Positions 13,901-25,433 of a DNA stretch of 64,000 bases are shown here, piece by piece (the first letter of the stretch is position 1; the number at the start of each line of letters is the position of its first letter). This DNA comes from Halichoerus grypus (taxonomy: Eukaryota; Chordata; Mammalia; Carnivora; Phocidae): NCBI RefSeq assembly GCF_964656455.1, contig NC_135715.1, positions 170,406,437 to 170,470,436 of the forward strand, given 5' to 3'. The translations under genes were made by a program, and so were the position numbers. A model generated the notes under the pieces. It searched no databases, was not told the DNA's origin, and worked only from the letters and a program-made list of their open reading frames with translations.

Positions 13901-15149
13901 AAATCCCTATTCTGAGTGATAGAACATTGGGTTTCCTGGAATTAATGTCATTTCAGAGACAGTGTCTAGTAATCCCCAAACAATCTGATTATTTACCCTT
14001 CTCCAATGAATATTCATACAAGTAAGTATCCTTAGTTCCCTTTAGGGAAGGCTAGGAGGGTGAACATCCTATAAATTTTGGCTGTATAGCAGTGGTTCTT
14101 CCTTTAGGGGATCTGATCCTCCCTTTGTTCAAGATAATGAGTCTTAATCAGCTCAAATCTGGGAATTGGTTGAAGGATTAATCATTCTTCCCTCTTGTGG
14201 TGACTCAAGTCAGACTTTTGTTCACAATATTTAGAGCTTTTCCACTTTATTAAGTAAGACTTTAGTAAACTTCCAATTGATTTCAGTCCTAGGAACATTA
14301 TCATCATCTAGTCAATGCCAAAGACCTCTGTTGGTTAAATCATCGTAATTACTACCCTAGCTCTGCTGCCCATTATGATCATCATATCCACATTGTCTTT
14401 GATGATTATGTTGCCACTTACCTGTTGCCATCTAGGAACTCCCATTATCTCCACCGAATCCCAGAAGTTCAGTTTTATGGCGAGAATTCCCTTATCATTC
14501 CTGGCCTATAGAGAATATCCAACACAGAGCTCTTCATGGATTCCAGAGCTCTTCTCATGAGTATAATTGCAGCCTTGGACAACCTTGATAGAGGGAGTGT
14601 CCTCTGTACCTTCCCAAGTTAAGGGGTGTATGAGGAGGTCTTATATAATAAATTCATTTTAGCTTTCCAATCTTCCTAAGCCTTTAGTATCTTTCTCTAC
14701 AGTTCACAAAGAAAGCTCTAGTATTACAATTTTATTTAGTGTAAGTTAACTTTGGGTCTAGTTTTCAGTCAACCAATTAACCAAATTGTTAGACTCCATC
14801 TTCACTGTTCAAGGTATAACCATGAACCCAGAATTTCTACACAGTACGCTCTTAGCAACAAATTCAGCTTGATTCAATAGTATTTCCTTCTACCCTAATC
14901 CAATTTGCTTAGCTGGGAACTTAAAATTTCAATCACATCATTTTCTTTTTCCAAGTTTTGCACTGCACTTAAGAGCAAGCACTCTATCCCATTATGTACC
15001 TCATTTTCACTAACATATTCCATAGCAGAAACTTGATCACCATAAAGCCTTGCCTCCAATAGGCACTTGATTATAGATGTCAAAAGTGAACATTTAAATA
15101 ACTGTTTGTCAATGGATTACTGGCATTCCTTTTAGTAAAAGCCCACAGT
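10980..15149 (-). mobile_element. ERV-L-like endogenous retrovirus internal remnant
   Basis: Long low-copy-looking interval whose minus strand reads as decayed retroviral pol. The clearest block is 13118-12792, with a KKEVQ-LVGLFG motif typical of the segment after reverse transcriptase in ERV-L type pol. Sequence above it (13400-14200) resembles the RT and protease part, and sequence below (about 11350-12700) the integrase part. The coding frames are broken by many stops and frameshifts, so it is inactive. LTRs were not identified. Family assignment is by eye and the boundaries are approximate. The right side is interrupted by the L1/28S insertion. Confidence 0.6.
12792..13118 (-). pseudogene. 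pol: Decayed ERV-L-like pol fragment
   Basis: A 108-codon minus-strand frame without an upstream ATG-anchored gene. It contains the RT-connection motif TNKKEVQ-LVGLFG, followed by a region corresponding to the start of the connection/RNase H part. Flanking sequence continues the homology in other frames, showing frameshifts. It is not a functional gene. Confidence 0.55.
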
Positions 15150-15165
15150 AACACTGATGCCTTTA
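15150..15165. repeat. Left target-site duplication of L1/28S chimera
   Basis: AACACTGATGCCTTTA, exactly repeated at 19833-19848. It is followed directly by the T-rich (inverted poly-A) end of the L1. The uninterrupted site reads CTTT/AAA at the nick, similar to the L1 endonuclease preference TTTT/AA. Confidence 0.93.
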
Positions 15166-15456
15166 TTTATTTGTTTTAATTTTATTTTATTATGCTATGT
15201 GAGTTACCATACAGAACATCATTAGTTTTTGATGTAGTGTTCCATGATTCATTGTTTGTGTATAACACCCAGTGCTCCATGCAATATGTGCCCTCCTTAA
15301 TACCCATCACCGGGCTAACCCATCTCCCCACTCCCCTCCCCTCTAAAACCCTCAGTTTGTTTCTCGGAGTCCATAGTCTCTCATGGTTCGTCTCCCCCTC
15401 CAATTTCCCCCCCTTCATTTTCCCCTTCCTTCTCCTAATATCCTCCATGTTATTCC

Positions 15457-18400
15457 TCATGTTCCACAAATAAGTGAAACCATTCGGTAATTGACTTTCT
15501 CTGCTTGACTTACTTCATTTAGCATAATCTCCTCCAGTCCCATCCATGTTGATGCAAAAGTTGGGTATTCATCCTTTCTGATGGCTGAGTAATATTCCAT
15601 TGTATATATAGACCACATCTTCTTTATCCATTCATCTGCTGAAGGGCATCTCAGCTCTTTCCACATTTTGGCTATTGCAGACATTGCTGCTATGAACACT
15701 GGGGTGCATATGGCTCTTCTTTTCACTACATCTGTGTCTTTGGGGTAAATACCCAGTAGTGCAATTGCTGGGTCATAGGGTAGCTCTATTTTTAATTTTT
15801 TGAGGCACATCCACACTGTTTTCCAAAGTGGCTGTACCAACTTGCATTCCCACCAACAGTGTAAGAGGGTCGCCCTTTCTCCACAACCTCTCCAACATTT
15901 GTTGTTTCTTGCCTTGTCAATTTTTGTCATTCTAACTGGTATAAGGTGGTATCTCAATGTGGTTTTGATTTGAATTTCCCTGATGGCTAATGATGATGAA
16001 CATTTTTTCAAATGTCTGTTAGCCATTTGTATGTCTTCTTTGGAGAAGTGTCTGTTCATGTCTTCTGCCTGTTCTTTGACTTGATTATTTGTTTTTTGGG
16101 TGTTGAGTTTGAGAAGTTCTTTATAGATCTTGGATATCAGCCTTTGTTCTGTAGTGTCATTTGCAAATATCTTCTCCCACTCTGTGGTTGCCTCTTTGTT
16201 TTGTTGACTGTTGCCTTTGCTGTGCAGAAGCTTTTTATCTTGATGAAGTCCCAAAAGTTCATTTTCCCTTTTGTTTCCCTTGCCTTTGGGGATGTGTCTT
16301 GAAAGAAGTTGCTGTGGCTGATGTCGAAAAGGTTACTGCCTATGTTCTCTTCTAGGATTTTGATGGATTCCTGTCTCACATTGAGGTCTACCATCCATTT
16401 TGAGTTTATCTTTGTGTATGGTGTTAGAGAATGGTCGAGTTTTATTCTTCTGCACGTGGCTGTCCAATTTTCCCAGCACCATTTATTGAAGAGACTGTCT
16501 TTTTTCCATTGCGTATTTTTTCCTGCTTTGTCGAAGATTATTTGACCATAGAGTTGAGGGTCCATATCTGAGCTCTCTATTCTGTTCTGTTGGTCTATAT
16601 GTCTGTTTTTGTGCCAGTACCATGCTGTCTTGGTGATCACGGCTTTGTAATATAGCTTGAAATGAGGCAACATGATGCCCTCAGCTTTGTTTTTCTTTTT
16701 CAACATTTCTTTGGTGATTTGGGGTCTTTTCTGATTCCATACAAATTTTAGGATTGTTTGTTCCAGCACTTTGAAAAATGTCATTGGAATTTTGATCGGG
16801 ATGGCATTGAAGGTATAGATTGCTCTGGGGAGCATAGACATTTGAACAATGTTTATTCTTCTGATCCATGAGCATGGAATGCTTTCCATCTTTTTGTGTC
16901 TTCTTCAATTTCTTTCATGAGTGTTCTGTAGTTCCTAGAGTATAGATCCTTTACCTCTTTGGTTAGGTTTGTTCCAAGGTATCTTATGGTTTTTGGTGCT
17001 ATTGTAAGTGGAATAGATTCTCTAATTTCTCTTTCTACAGTTACATTGTTAGTGTATAAGAAAGCAACTGATTTCTGTGCATTGATTTTGTATCCTGCCA
17101 CATTACTGAATTGCTGCATGAGTTCTAGTAGTTTGGGGGTGGAATCTTTTGGGTTTTCCACATAAAGTATTATGTCATCTGTGAAGAGAGAGAGTTTGAC
17201 TTCTTCTTTGCCAATTTGAATACCTTTTATTTCTTTTTGTTGTCTGATTGCTGTTGTTAGGACTTCTGGTACTATGTTGAACAATAGTGGCGAGAGTGGG
17301 CATCCTTGATGTGTTCCTGATCTTAAGGGAAAGGCTCTCAGCTTTTCCCCATTGATGATGATATTCGCTGTGGGTTTTTCATAGATGGATTTTATGAACT
17401 TGAGGAATGTTCCTTCTATCCCTATACTCTGAAGAGTTTTAATCAGGAAAGGATGCTGTATTTTGTCAAATGCTTTTTCTGCATCAATTGAGAGGACCAT
17501 ATGGTTCTTCTCTCTCCTCTTATTAATGTGTTCTATCACACTGATTGATTTGCGTATGTTGAACCACCCTTGCATCCCAGGAATAGATCTCATTTGGTCA
17601 TGGTGGATGATCCTTTTAATGTATTGTTCCATCCTATTAGCTAGGATTTTGTTGAGGATTTTGGAATCCATATTAATCAGGGATATTGGTCTGAAATTCT
17701 CCTTTTTGATGGGCTCTTTGCCTGGTTTGGGGATTAAGGTAATGCTGGCCTCATAGAATGAGTCTGGAAGCTTTCCTTCTGTTTCTGTTTTTTGAAACAG
17801 CTTCAGGAGAATAGGTACTATTTCTTCTTTGAATGTTTGGTGGAATTCCTCATGGAATCCATCAGGCTCTGGACTCTTATTTTTGGGGAGGTTTTTGATC
17901 ACTGCTTCAATCTCGTTACTGGTTATTGGTCTATTCAGGTTGTCTATTTCTTCCTGTTTCAGTCTTGGTAGTTTATAGGTTTCCAGGAAGGCATCCATTT
18001 CTTCCAGGTTGCTTAATTTATTGGCATATAGTTGTTGATAATAATTTCTAATAATTTTTTCTATTTCCTTGGTGTTAGTCGTGATCTCTCCCCTTTCATT
18101 CATAATTTTATTAATTTGGGTCCTTTCTCTTTTCTTTTGGATAAGTCTGGCCTGTGGTTTATTGATCTTATTAATTCTTTCAAAGAACCAGTTTCTAGTT
18201 TCATTGATCTGCTCTACTGTATTTCTGGTTTCTAATTCATTGATCGCTGCTCTAATCTTAATTATTTCTCTTCTAATGCGTGACTTAGGCATCGTTTGTT
18301 GTTTTTTCTCCAGTTCTTTAAGTTGTAAAGATAGTTGGTAAATTCGGGATTTTTCTATTTTTTTGAGTGAGGCTTGGATGGCTATGTATTTCCCCCTTAG

Positions 18401-19279
18401 GACCGCCTTTGCAGTATCCCATAGGTTTTGGATCAATGTGTTTTCGTTCTCATTGGTTTCCATGAATTGTTTAAGTTCTTCTTTGATTTTCTGGTTGACC
18501 CAAACATTCTTAAGCAGAGTGGTCTTCAGCTTCCAAGTGTTTGAATTTCTTCCAAATTTTTTCTTGTGATTGAGTTCCAGTTTTAAAGCATTATGGTCTG
18601 AGAAAATACAGGGAATAACCTCAATCTTTTGGTGTCAGTTGAAATCTGATTTGTGACCCAGTATGTGGTCTATTCTGGAGAAAGTTCCATGTGCGCTCAA
18701 GAAGAATGAGTTTTCTGTTTTTTTAGGGTGGAATGTTCTCTATATATCTATGAGGTCCATCTGGTCCAGTGTGTCATTCAAAGCTCTTGTTTCTTTGTTG
18801 ATTTTCTGCTTCGATGATCTGTCTATTGCTGAGAGTGAAGTATTGAGGTCTCCTACAATTAACATATTATCAATATGACTCTTTATTTTGGTTAACAGTT
18901 GGCTTATGTAGTTGGGTGCTCCCATGTTGGGAGCATAGATATTTACAATTGTTAGATCTTCTTGTTGGATAGACCCTTTAAGAATGATATAGTGTCCTTC
19001 TGTGTCTCTAACTACAGTCTTTAGTTTAAAATCTAATTTTTCTGATATGAGAATTGCTACCCCAGCTTTCTTTTGAGGTCCGTTGGCATGGAAGATGGAT
19101 CTCCATCCCTTCACCTTCAGTCTGGATGTATCTTTAGGTTCAAAATGAGTCTCTTATAGACAGCATATGGATGGGTCCTGTCTTTTTATCCAATCTGCAA
19201 CCCTGTGCCATTTTATGGGAGCATTTAGGCCATTCACGTTGAGAGTGATTATTGAAAGATATGAATTTATTGTCATCAT
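15457..19279 (-). pseudogene. ORF2: LINE-1 ORF2 (endonuclease/reverse transcriptase), broken
   Basis: Near full length: from the ATG at 19279 to the stop at 15457 is about 1274 codons, close to the family's usual size. Endonuclease start (LNVNGLNAPIK), reverse transcriptase ([24 protein letters not shown]) and C-terminal Cys-rich domain (CWRGCGE, HCWWEC) are all present in order. It is inactivated by an in-frame TAA at codon 42 (19156-19154), another stop near codon 180 (about 18742) and two frameshifts, near 16870 and near 16200. The RT active-site motif reads FTDD at 17185-17174 instead of the usual FADD. Confidence 0.93.
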
Positions 19280-19329
19280 GTTGCCTGTGAAGTCCTTGTT
19301 TCTATAGATTGTCTCTGTAAATTTCTGTT

Positions 19330-19467
19330 CTATATCACTCTTGGCATCTTTCTCTTTTTATAGAACCCCCTTAATATTTCTTGCAGGGCCGGCTTAGTGG
19401 TCACATATTCTTTCAGTTTCTGCTGGTCCTGGAAGCTCTGCATCTCTCCATCCATTCTAAATGGCAA
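19330..19467 (-). pseudogene. ORF1: LINE-1 ORF1 C-terminal fragment
   Basis: Minus-strand frame ending at the TAG at 19332-19330 with the ORF1p C-terminal signature [24 protein letters not shown]. Only about the last 45 codons remain. The open frame extends past 19467, but that part is translated 28S rRNA, not ORF1. The 50-nt gap to the ORF2 start matches the short spacer of bicistronic L1. Confidence 0.88.
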
Positions 19468-19561
19468 GGCCCACGGACCCCACCCTACCCCCTCATGGGG
19501 ATGGAGGGGCGCCGGGGTCCTCCCACTTATTCTACACCTCTCATGTCTATTCACTGTGCCA

Positions 19562-19595
<34 letters not shown>

Positions 19596-19832
19596 ACTGA
19601 TTCTGCCAAACCCATTCCCTTGGCTGTTGTTTCACTGGATAGTAGGTAGGGATAGTGGGAATCTTGTTCATCCATTCATACACGTCACTAATTAGATGAT
19701 GAGGCATTTGGCTCTCTTAAGAGAGTCAGTTACTCCCACCATTTACCCACGCTTCATTGAATTTCTTCACTTTGACATTTAGAGCACTGGACAGAAATCA
19801 CATCGCATCAATACTTGCCGCGGGCCTTCGTG
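19468..19832 (-). pseudogene. 28S rRNA fragment (sense on minus strand)
   Basis: About 365 nt matching the large-subunit rRNA core. It includes the blocks GTGAAGAAATTCAATGAAGC, TAATTAGTGACG and ACTCTAGTCTGGCAC (all read on minus, allowing substitutions). This is the conserved domain IV-V region near the R2/I-PpoI target segment. Many differences from functional 28S are C-to-T or G-to-A at former CpG sites, and TA is deleted near 19728, so this is a retrocopy and not part of an rDNA array. The 5' end at 19832 abuts the target duplication; the 3' end joins L1 within a few bases of 19468. Confidence 0.92.
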
Positions 19833-19848
19833 AACACTGATGCCTTTA
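19833..19848. repeat. Right target-site duplication of L1/28S chimera
   Basis: Exact second copy of AACACTGATGCCTTTA. It lies at the 28S (5') end of the insertion, so the rRNA segment is inside the duplicated boundaries and was inserted with the L1. Confidence 0.93.
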
Positions 19849-20560
19849 AATCCAATAAGATCAGAGAACCAATTCTAGATACTCATCTTTAGGGTTCTGT
19901 TGCCCTGGAACCTTAAAGTTTTCATAACCAATGACTTCAGCATTTAATGTATAATTAGGGAAGCAGAACAACTTTGATATTACAGATAAAAATTTATTAT
20001 AGTAATTACACCTTATACAATTGTGGAAGAAGCTGAGGAATAAAGGTCTGCAAAAGACCAGAAAAAATGTCACTGAATACCCCTGGCATGAGTGAACCAA
20101 TTGAGTTTTTAGGAGGCATGGCCACCTGCTGCTGTGGACCACAAAGTAGGCTGGTGCAAACATCCGTGGGAGGTTTGTGGTCCTTTATGGCCATTGCTTT
20201 TGTACTTTCACAACAAAGCATCTGGTGGTGGGCCTGGCATAGCTCTTGATCAGTAGTGGCAGGAGTTGGGAAGAACTTGACACAGAAGCGGAAAAGGCAA
20301 GAACACAATGAAAAAAGTGTGTGTAAAATTCCCAAGGTAGGAAAACAGTTTTTGGCTTATTTAAGACAGTGAAGAAGAGCAATGGGGTTGGAAATAGAGA
20401 AAAGAATAAAAGATTAATTCAAGATGAGATTGGAAAGATAGAAATGAGTCAAATCATGTATGGCCTAAAAAAATTGGAAGTTATTGTAAGTATTCTAATA
20501 ATGGGAAACCATTAAAGGGATTCTTAAATGTGATCATTATCACTATCATCATATTTACTT
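19849..20560. other. Flank of chimera, possible ERV continuation, weak ORF
   Basis: Continues the pre-insertion sequence; it may still be ERV-L derived, though I cannot prove it. A 109-codon minus-strand frame at 20335-20006 has fairly protein-like composition but opens at TTG. It matches nothing I recognise, so I do not call it a gene. Confidence 0.35.
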
Positions 20561-20569
20561 ACTTTGTAC

Positions 20570-20880
20570 CAGGGACTATGGTAAACATTTTATATAATTA
20601 TTCACCTAACATTTATTGAGCATCTGCTATGCTCTAGATACTATGCTATGTACAGATTCAACAGTGAATAATACTGTTGAACATAGATGTTCTTTTCAAG
20701 AAGTTTGTAATCTAGTATGCGTTGCTGCTTTTAATCCTCACAATAACCCTAAGTGGTAGGAAAGTGAGGCATGGGAGGGAAGTATTAAGTTAATCCAACT
20801 TAATTAGGTTAACCTTAACTGAGGTTATCCAGCTAGAAATTTATAAGGCCAGTATTTGGACCCTTCTCAGTCATATTTCC
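20570..20880 (-). mobile_element. MIR-family SINE relic
   Basis: Inverted MIR with an upstream 'ACATTTATTGAGCATCTGCT' block. The core 'AATCCTCACAATAACCCTAA' and 'GTTATCCAGCTAG' blocks follow. Confidence 0.65.
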
Positions 20881-23800
20881 AAGACTACTTTTAAGCAGTA
20901 GTCTATCCGCCTCCTATGCTGTTATGTAAACACTCAGATAAACCCAAGAAATAAATCACCAGGATGTGATTAATTTCTTAATCTCTTCATGGTCCTCAGA
21001 TCTGTATTCCTGTGTCAATGTGTTCATCTTAGGTTATAAATTTCACTTGAGCAAGGAAATGAGACAACCTTGAGTATGTGAAGTGTCCTTTGCAGAATTC
21101 AGAACAATTAAGTTTGCCAGCTCTCTCGATTTTTTATGTGCATGGTATGCACACAGCAGGTGCTTGGCTGTCCATCATGAGACTTGAGGTTTCACATTAT
21201 ATTGGACTGGGCATGCTCACTGGAATGACACATCCAATTTGGTGGCTTCTTCTCGGAATCACATCGTTTTGTCATGTTCTTTTTCCTAAAACAGGAAGTG
21301 AAATCCTATGTACTTTTGTTTGTTTTAAAAAGTTTTTCACTGAGTCTAAGGAAAAAAAAAGAGTTAATTTAATGCTGAATACATTGAACCAGCATCGGGT
21401 AGATAAAAATCTAAATTTGATTGTCATAACTGTCAGACCATTTAGAAACCAAATAACTCACATCCTGCTAATTGCTTTTATGTTCATTTATCCAAGAGAC
21501 ATGAGTCATCTCTCACAGAATCCTAATTATGAATGACTTACACCTTGTTGATGACAGAGCTCTGTGTTATTCTTACAGAAACTTTCCAAGATGTATTTCT
21601 TTATAAATAATTTTAACTTTCTCTGATTTTAGTTTATCTGATAAACTTGCATTTCTTTCTCAGAAATATGTGACCTCGGGGCTTAAGCTTGCCTGCCTTT
21701 CTTTCCTGGAGCCAATGGGTTGCTCAAAAGCAAGGAAAACTGAGTTCCTAAACTTTTTGCTATAAAGAGTGTTGATGCTGTGATGACAGATTAAACCAGG
21801 CCCATGATTCCTGAAGATCTATTTTAGAAGCACTCGGTTTTAGTAGGGAATCCAAAAATACCATGAAAGACAATAGAGACATAAAAATCATGTAGTGCAT
21901 ATTTGAGTCTATTAAAACAAGGGTCACCACATGCTAGAGCAATCAAGTATTAAGAATCTAGGTATACTTTTCTTAAATACTATGGGGAATTATTCCAAGA
22001 TTGATGAGGGAGAATCAATATGAATGTAACTCACAGAAATAATTTACACAAAAAGTCCGCTGATTCAGATTCCAATGTTATCAACTCACACATGTGCATG
22101 AACACACACATGTGCATACTCGAGAATTCAGTAGCAAAAATGTTTGATCCTTTGATTTTTCTATATTTTTATAGCACTGGAAATGTCAACTTTAATTAAC
22201 CCCTACCATGCTAATATTTCTCCCCATCTTCATGCTTAAATCAATCCTAGCAGCGGAAGCTCAAAGCCTGCAACAAGTATAGTTTAGGCCTATTTTTGAC
22301 AAATATTTCTTTGCTTTAAGTTTCTTTTATACCATCAGCTGTCCATTCATGTTAAGCTGTCAGTGTGAAACGCTAGGCACAAGGACAGCTTTCCAAAATT
22401 TAAGCTATAAGGACTAATCCTTGATTCTTCTAAAATAACTCTCAAAGACTTTCTATCCTACATATCTGGGAATTTCACATAAGGAAAGATTGATGTGTGA
22501 TTAAAACAGAGTTCATATATTGATTCAGCACAGGGAGTGGTAGTACAAACTGGAACATTTTTCCAAAGGGGAGGATCCAGCAATAGGGATCAATCTTTCT
22601 GCTGAGTCAAATGTTGGCTTGTCTTCTGAGAATTCTGATATATGGGTATAAACAAATGCTATATACAATGATATTTTTTTTAATGTGCAGATCTGGTTAG
22701 TAGACACTAGTAGAACTATTACTTTTCTTTAAATGAGCAACTTTTCTGGTCTTATTGGCATTAATATTTATAAATTAGCATTTATAATTTATAAAGTACC
22801 CCAAATTTTGATAAAATACAGGATTTCTGTTTTTCATAAGTGGAAATAAGAACACAGATAGATAACTTAAGGTCATATGGTTTACCAGAGGCAGAACCAG
22901 TAGAAAAAAATGCCTACCCTATTATTTTAAACTGACCACAGTAAATCATACCCTTTTGAAAAGAGTCATGAATAGGACTTCAAATCCAGGCCTGATATGA
23001 TTTCTTTATCATATTAAGAGTTCTTAGGAGCTTAATCAATTTCTCCCATTTAAGCCTCTCTATATTCTATGCAATACAAGTTAAATTTTTATTTGACACT
23101 GCATTAGGACCCTCTGGAATTAAACAATCTCTACAGGGAGAATACTAAAGTCTCTAAATAAATTTTTAAATTATCTGAAATATTTGATTAATGGGTCCTA
23201 TGGAAAGAGAATAATTTTTGTCTTTTTCTCTCTCTCCATCTCCCCCTCCCTTCCTTTTTTTCCTTCCTTCCTTTCTTCGTTTTCTTTCTCCTCCTTCTGT
23301 TTCTCCTCCTCATCTCTTCTTCCTTTTTGGTCTTATTGCTTATTAAGACAGAGGATCTCATTACCTTTATAAAAAGTGGTTGTCATATCAAACTACCACA
23401 TTATTATAAATTACTCTGTATATAGTAATATAGATTCCTTCCGTCACATCCCTACTCATACTCTCCCTGCTGTCTCATTCTTAACCAAGAAACAAGTACA
23501 TTATGACACAGATAATAATTCTCCTATAATGCAGGGACTCTCAATGTCAATCTAAGTCACTCTAGGCCATTATAAATTCCATAGAGTAAAGAGGGGTTTA
23601 TTACGATAAAAGACATAGGATACTGTGTTACTGATATATACATTTATAGCCAGAGGAAGAATCCATACTGCAACTCTGGACAGAAGTTTAACTTCTACAT
23701 TAATAAGGAAATAAAAATCTTACAGTCAGGATCCTCTTATTACAGTAAGTTCACTTCTTAAAGCAAAAGTTTATTAGGAATATTTTAAAAACCAGTTTGT

Positions 23801-25140
23801 AGCCAGGATCAGGAACCAGGAAGCATGGTAAAATAGACCACAATCAGTAAAGCAGGACTTGGTTATAAAGCATTGGGGCAGGATCAGACAGGCTAAGAAT
23901 CTCTGGGCATCATGCTTCCTGGTTGTAAGAATACAAGCCAATCATAGGAGCTCAGTGCTGGGCCCACAGCAGGATGAATGAGTGGGAGAGGTCAGGGCCA
24001 AGTTGGAAAACAAATGCATGAGAAAAATATTTTATTCGTGACTCTTTCATGAAGCCACAGATACAAGTTTTAAACACGATAAATTTTTATCACTATGTAT
24101 GAAATAGCCTAGATTAATAATTTACATTAATTAAACATCTTTTGGCATGAACTGAAAATGTATTTGTAATGATTGGCCTCAGAGTTCATTCTTTTCATAG
24201 ATTAAAAAATTATAGAATTGGTACGACAAACTATACAGATACAACTTTCATTCTTCCTGAAATATAAGGATAAGTTGTAGTGTATTGTTATAACCAATAA
24301 AGGAACTTCACTCATAAGAAGAAGACCACATTTCAGAATCTTATCAATAAGCTTTAGCAAGGAAATATTTCTGAAAGTAGTTAAGTAAGCAAAGGCATAA
24401 CTGTATGCTCTATTTTTCCCTTCTATTTAATGATACTATTAGTAGAACACCTAAGATGAAGTGTAGAAAAATAATTTATTCATCCAGCCATACCTCCATC
24501 AAATAGGAGGTCTGGATTGGAGAAATAGATTTGGGGTCATTAGCCAGTTGAAGCTGTGGATCCTAGAAAAAGTGCACCACAGTTTCAACTCAGATAAATT
24601 TTAAAACCAATAATGTTAAGGTAAAAGTAAATATTTAAAAAGTAAAAGTTAAAGTGAGGATTGAGAATTGATCTTTGGATTTAGCAACATGAGGATTGTT
24701 AGTAACTTTGACAAGAGTAGTCATTTCCTTCTAGTGGTGGGGGCAAAAGACTGGTTAGAGTAAGTTCGAGAGGGGGAGAAGTTAGAGGCTGCAGGTGTAT
24801 TCAACACTTCCAAGGACTTTGTCTAAAAAAGGAAGGAGAGAAATGGGACATTAGATGGGATACATCAGGTCCAAAAAGAGCTTCTTAAGGTGGGAGAATA
24901 ACAGACTGTTTGTATGCAGATAAAAAAGATCCAGAACAGGGGGAAAAATTGGTGATACAGGCAAGAGAGAGAACAACCACTGGGATGATATCCCTGAGGA
25001 GGCAACAGGCGATAGGCTATAGGTCCTACGTGGGAGAGTTGGCCCCTGTTTGGAGACCGACAGTAATAGCAGAGAAGACTCTCAATAAATAGTTGTGAAT
25101 AAATTTTAAAATGTTTAGTACGTTCTTTTCTCAGGATTTT
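20881..25140. other. Unique DNA, no gene seen
   Basis: No recognised family over about 4.2 kb. A 152-codon plus-strand frame at 21078-21536 opens at GTG, has no family resemblance and no splice or promoter support, so it is left uncalled. A pyrimidine-rich (TC/TTCC) stretch lies at 23221-23335. Confidence 0.5.
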
Positions 25141-25433
25141 ATTTTTTTTTAAAGATTTTATTTTGGGGTACCTGGGTGGCTCAGTCGGTTAAGTGTCTGC
25201 CTTTAGCTTAGGTCATGATCTCAGGGATCGAGCCCCACATCAGGCTTCCTGCTCAGCAGGAAGTCGCTTCTCTCTCTCTTTCTCTCCCTCCTCAGCCCCT
25301 CCCCACCACTCATTCTATCTCTCAAATAAAATATTTCATTTTTAAGTAATCTCTACACCAAACGTGGGGCTTGAACTCACAACTTTGAGATCAAGAGTCA
25401 CATGCTCTACCAACTGAGCCAGGCAGGCACCCC
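25141..25433 (-). mobile_element. Older SINEC copy, split by a younger SINEC
   Basis: Tail side 'AAAGATTTTATTTT' at 25151-25164. The body and tRNA head resume at about 25334-25433 ('AAGTAATCTCTACACC', 'CAACTGAGCCAGGCAGGC'), inverted. The head and body belong to the older long SINE variant with GAACTCACAACTTTGAGATC. Confidence 0.85.
25165..25333 (+). mobile_element. SINEC inserted into older SINEC
   Basis: Sense SINE beginning GGGGTACCTGGGTGGCTCAG and ending in CTCAAATAAAATATTT, placed in the T-rich tail side of an opposite-strand SINE. The resulting inverted SINE pair could form a hairpin in a transcript. Confidence 0.88.

Larger units (their letters stand above)
15166..19832 (-). mobile_element. 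28S rRNA/LINE-1 chimeric retroinsertion
   Basis: Single composite insertion read 5' to 3' on the minus strand: 28S rRNA (19832-19468), end of L1 ORF1 (about 19467-19330), short inter-ORF spacer, whole ORF2 (19279-15457), 3' UTR and A-rich tail (ending near 15166). Both parts lie in the sense direction, and one pair of exact 16-bp duplications bounds the whole. That is the structure expected when L1 reverse transcription begins on L1 RNA and switches template to another RNA before integrating. Confidence 0.9.

Noticed and set aside
19381..19695. 104-codon plus-strand frame across the chimera junction
   Set aside because: Antisense shadow of L1 ORF1 and 28S rRNA.
19468..19832. Functional rRNA gene
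   Set aside because: Only about 365 nt of 28S, with CpG decay and a small deletion, bounded by an L1 and a target duplication; a retrocopy.
20006..20335. 109-codon minus-strand frame with Pro/Gln/Leu-rich composition
   Set aside because: Opens at TTG, no match recognised, and it lies next to ERV-derived DNA; not enough to call a gene.
21078..21536. 152-codon plus-strand frame
   Set aside because: Opens at GTG, shows no recognisable domain, no splice or promoter context; plausible by chance in 64 kb read in six frames.
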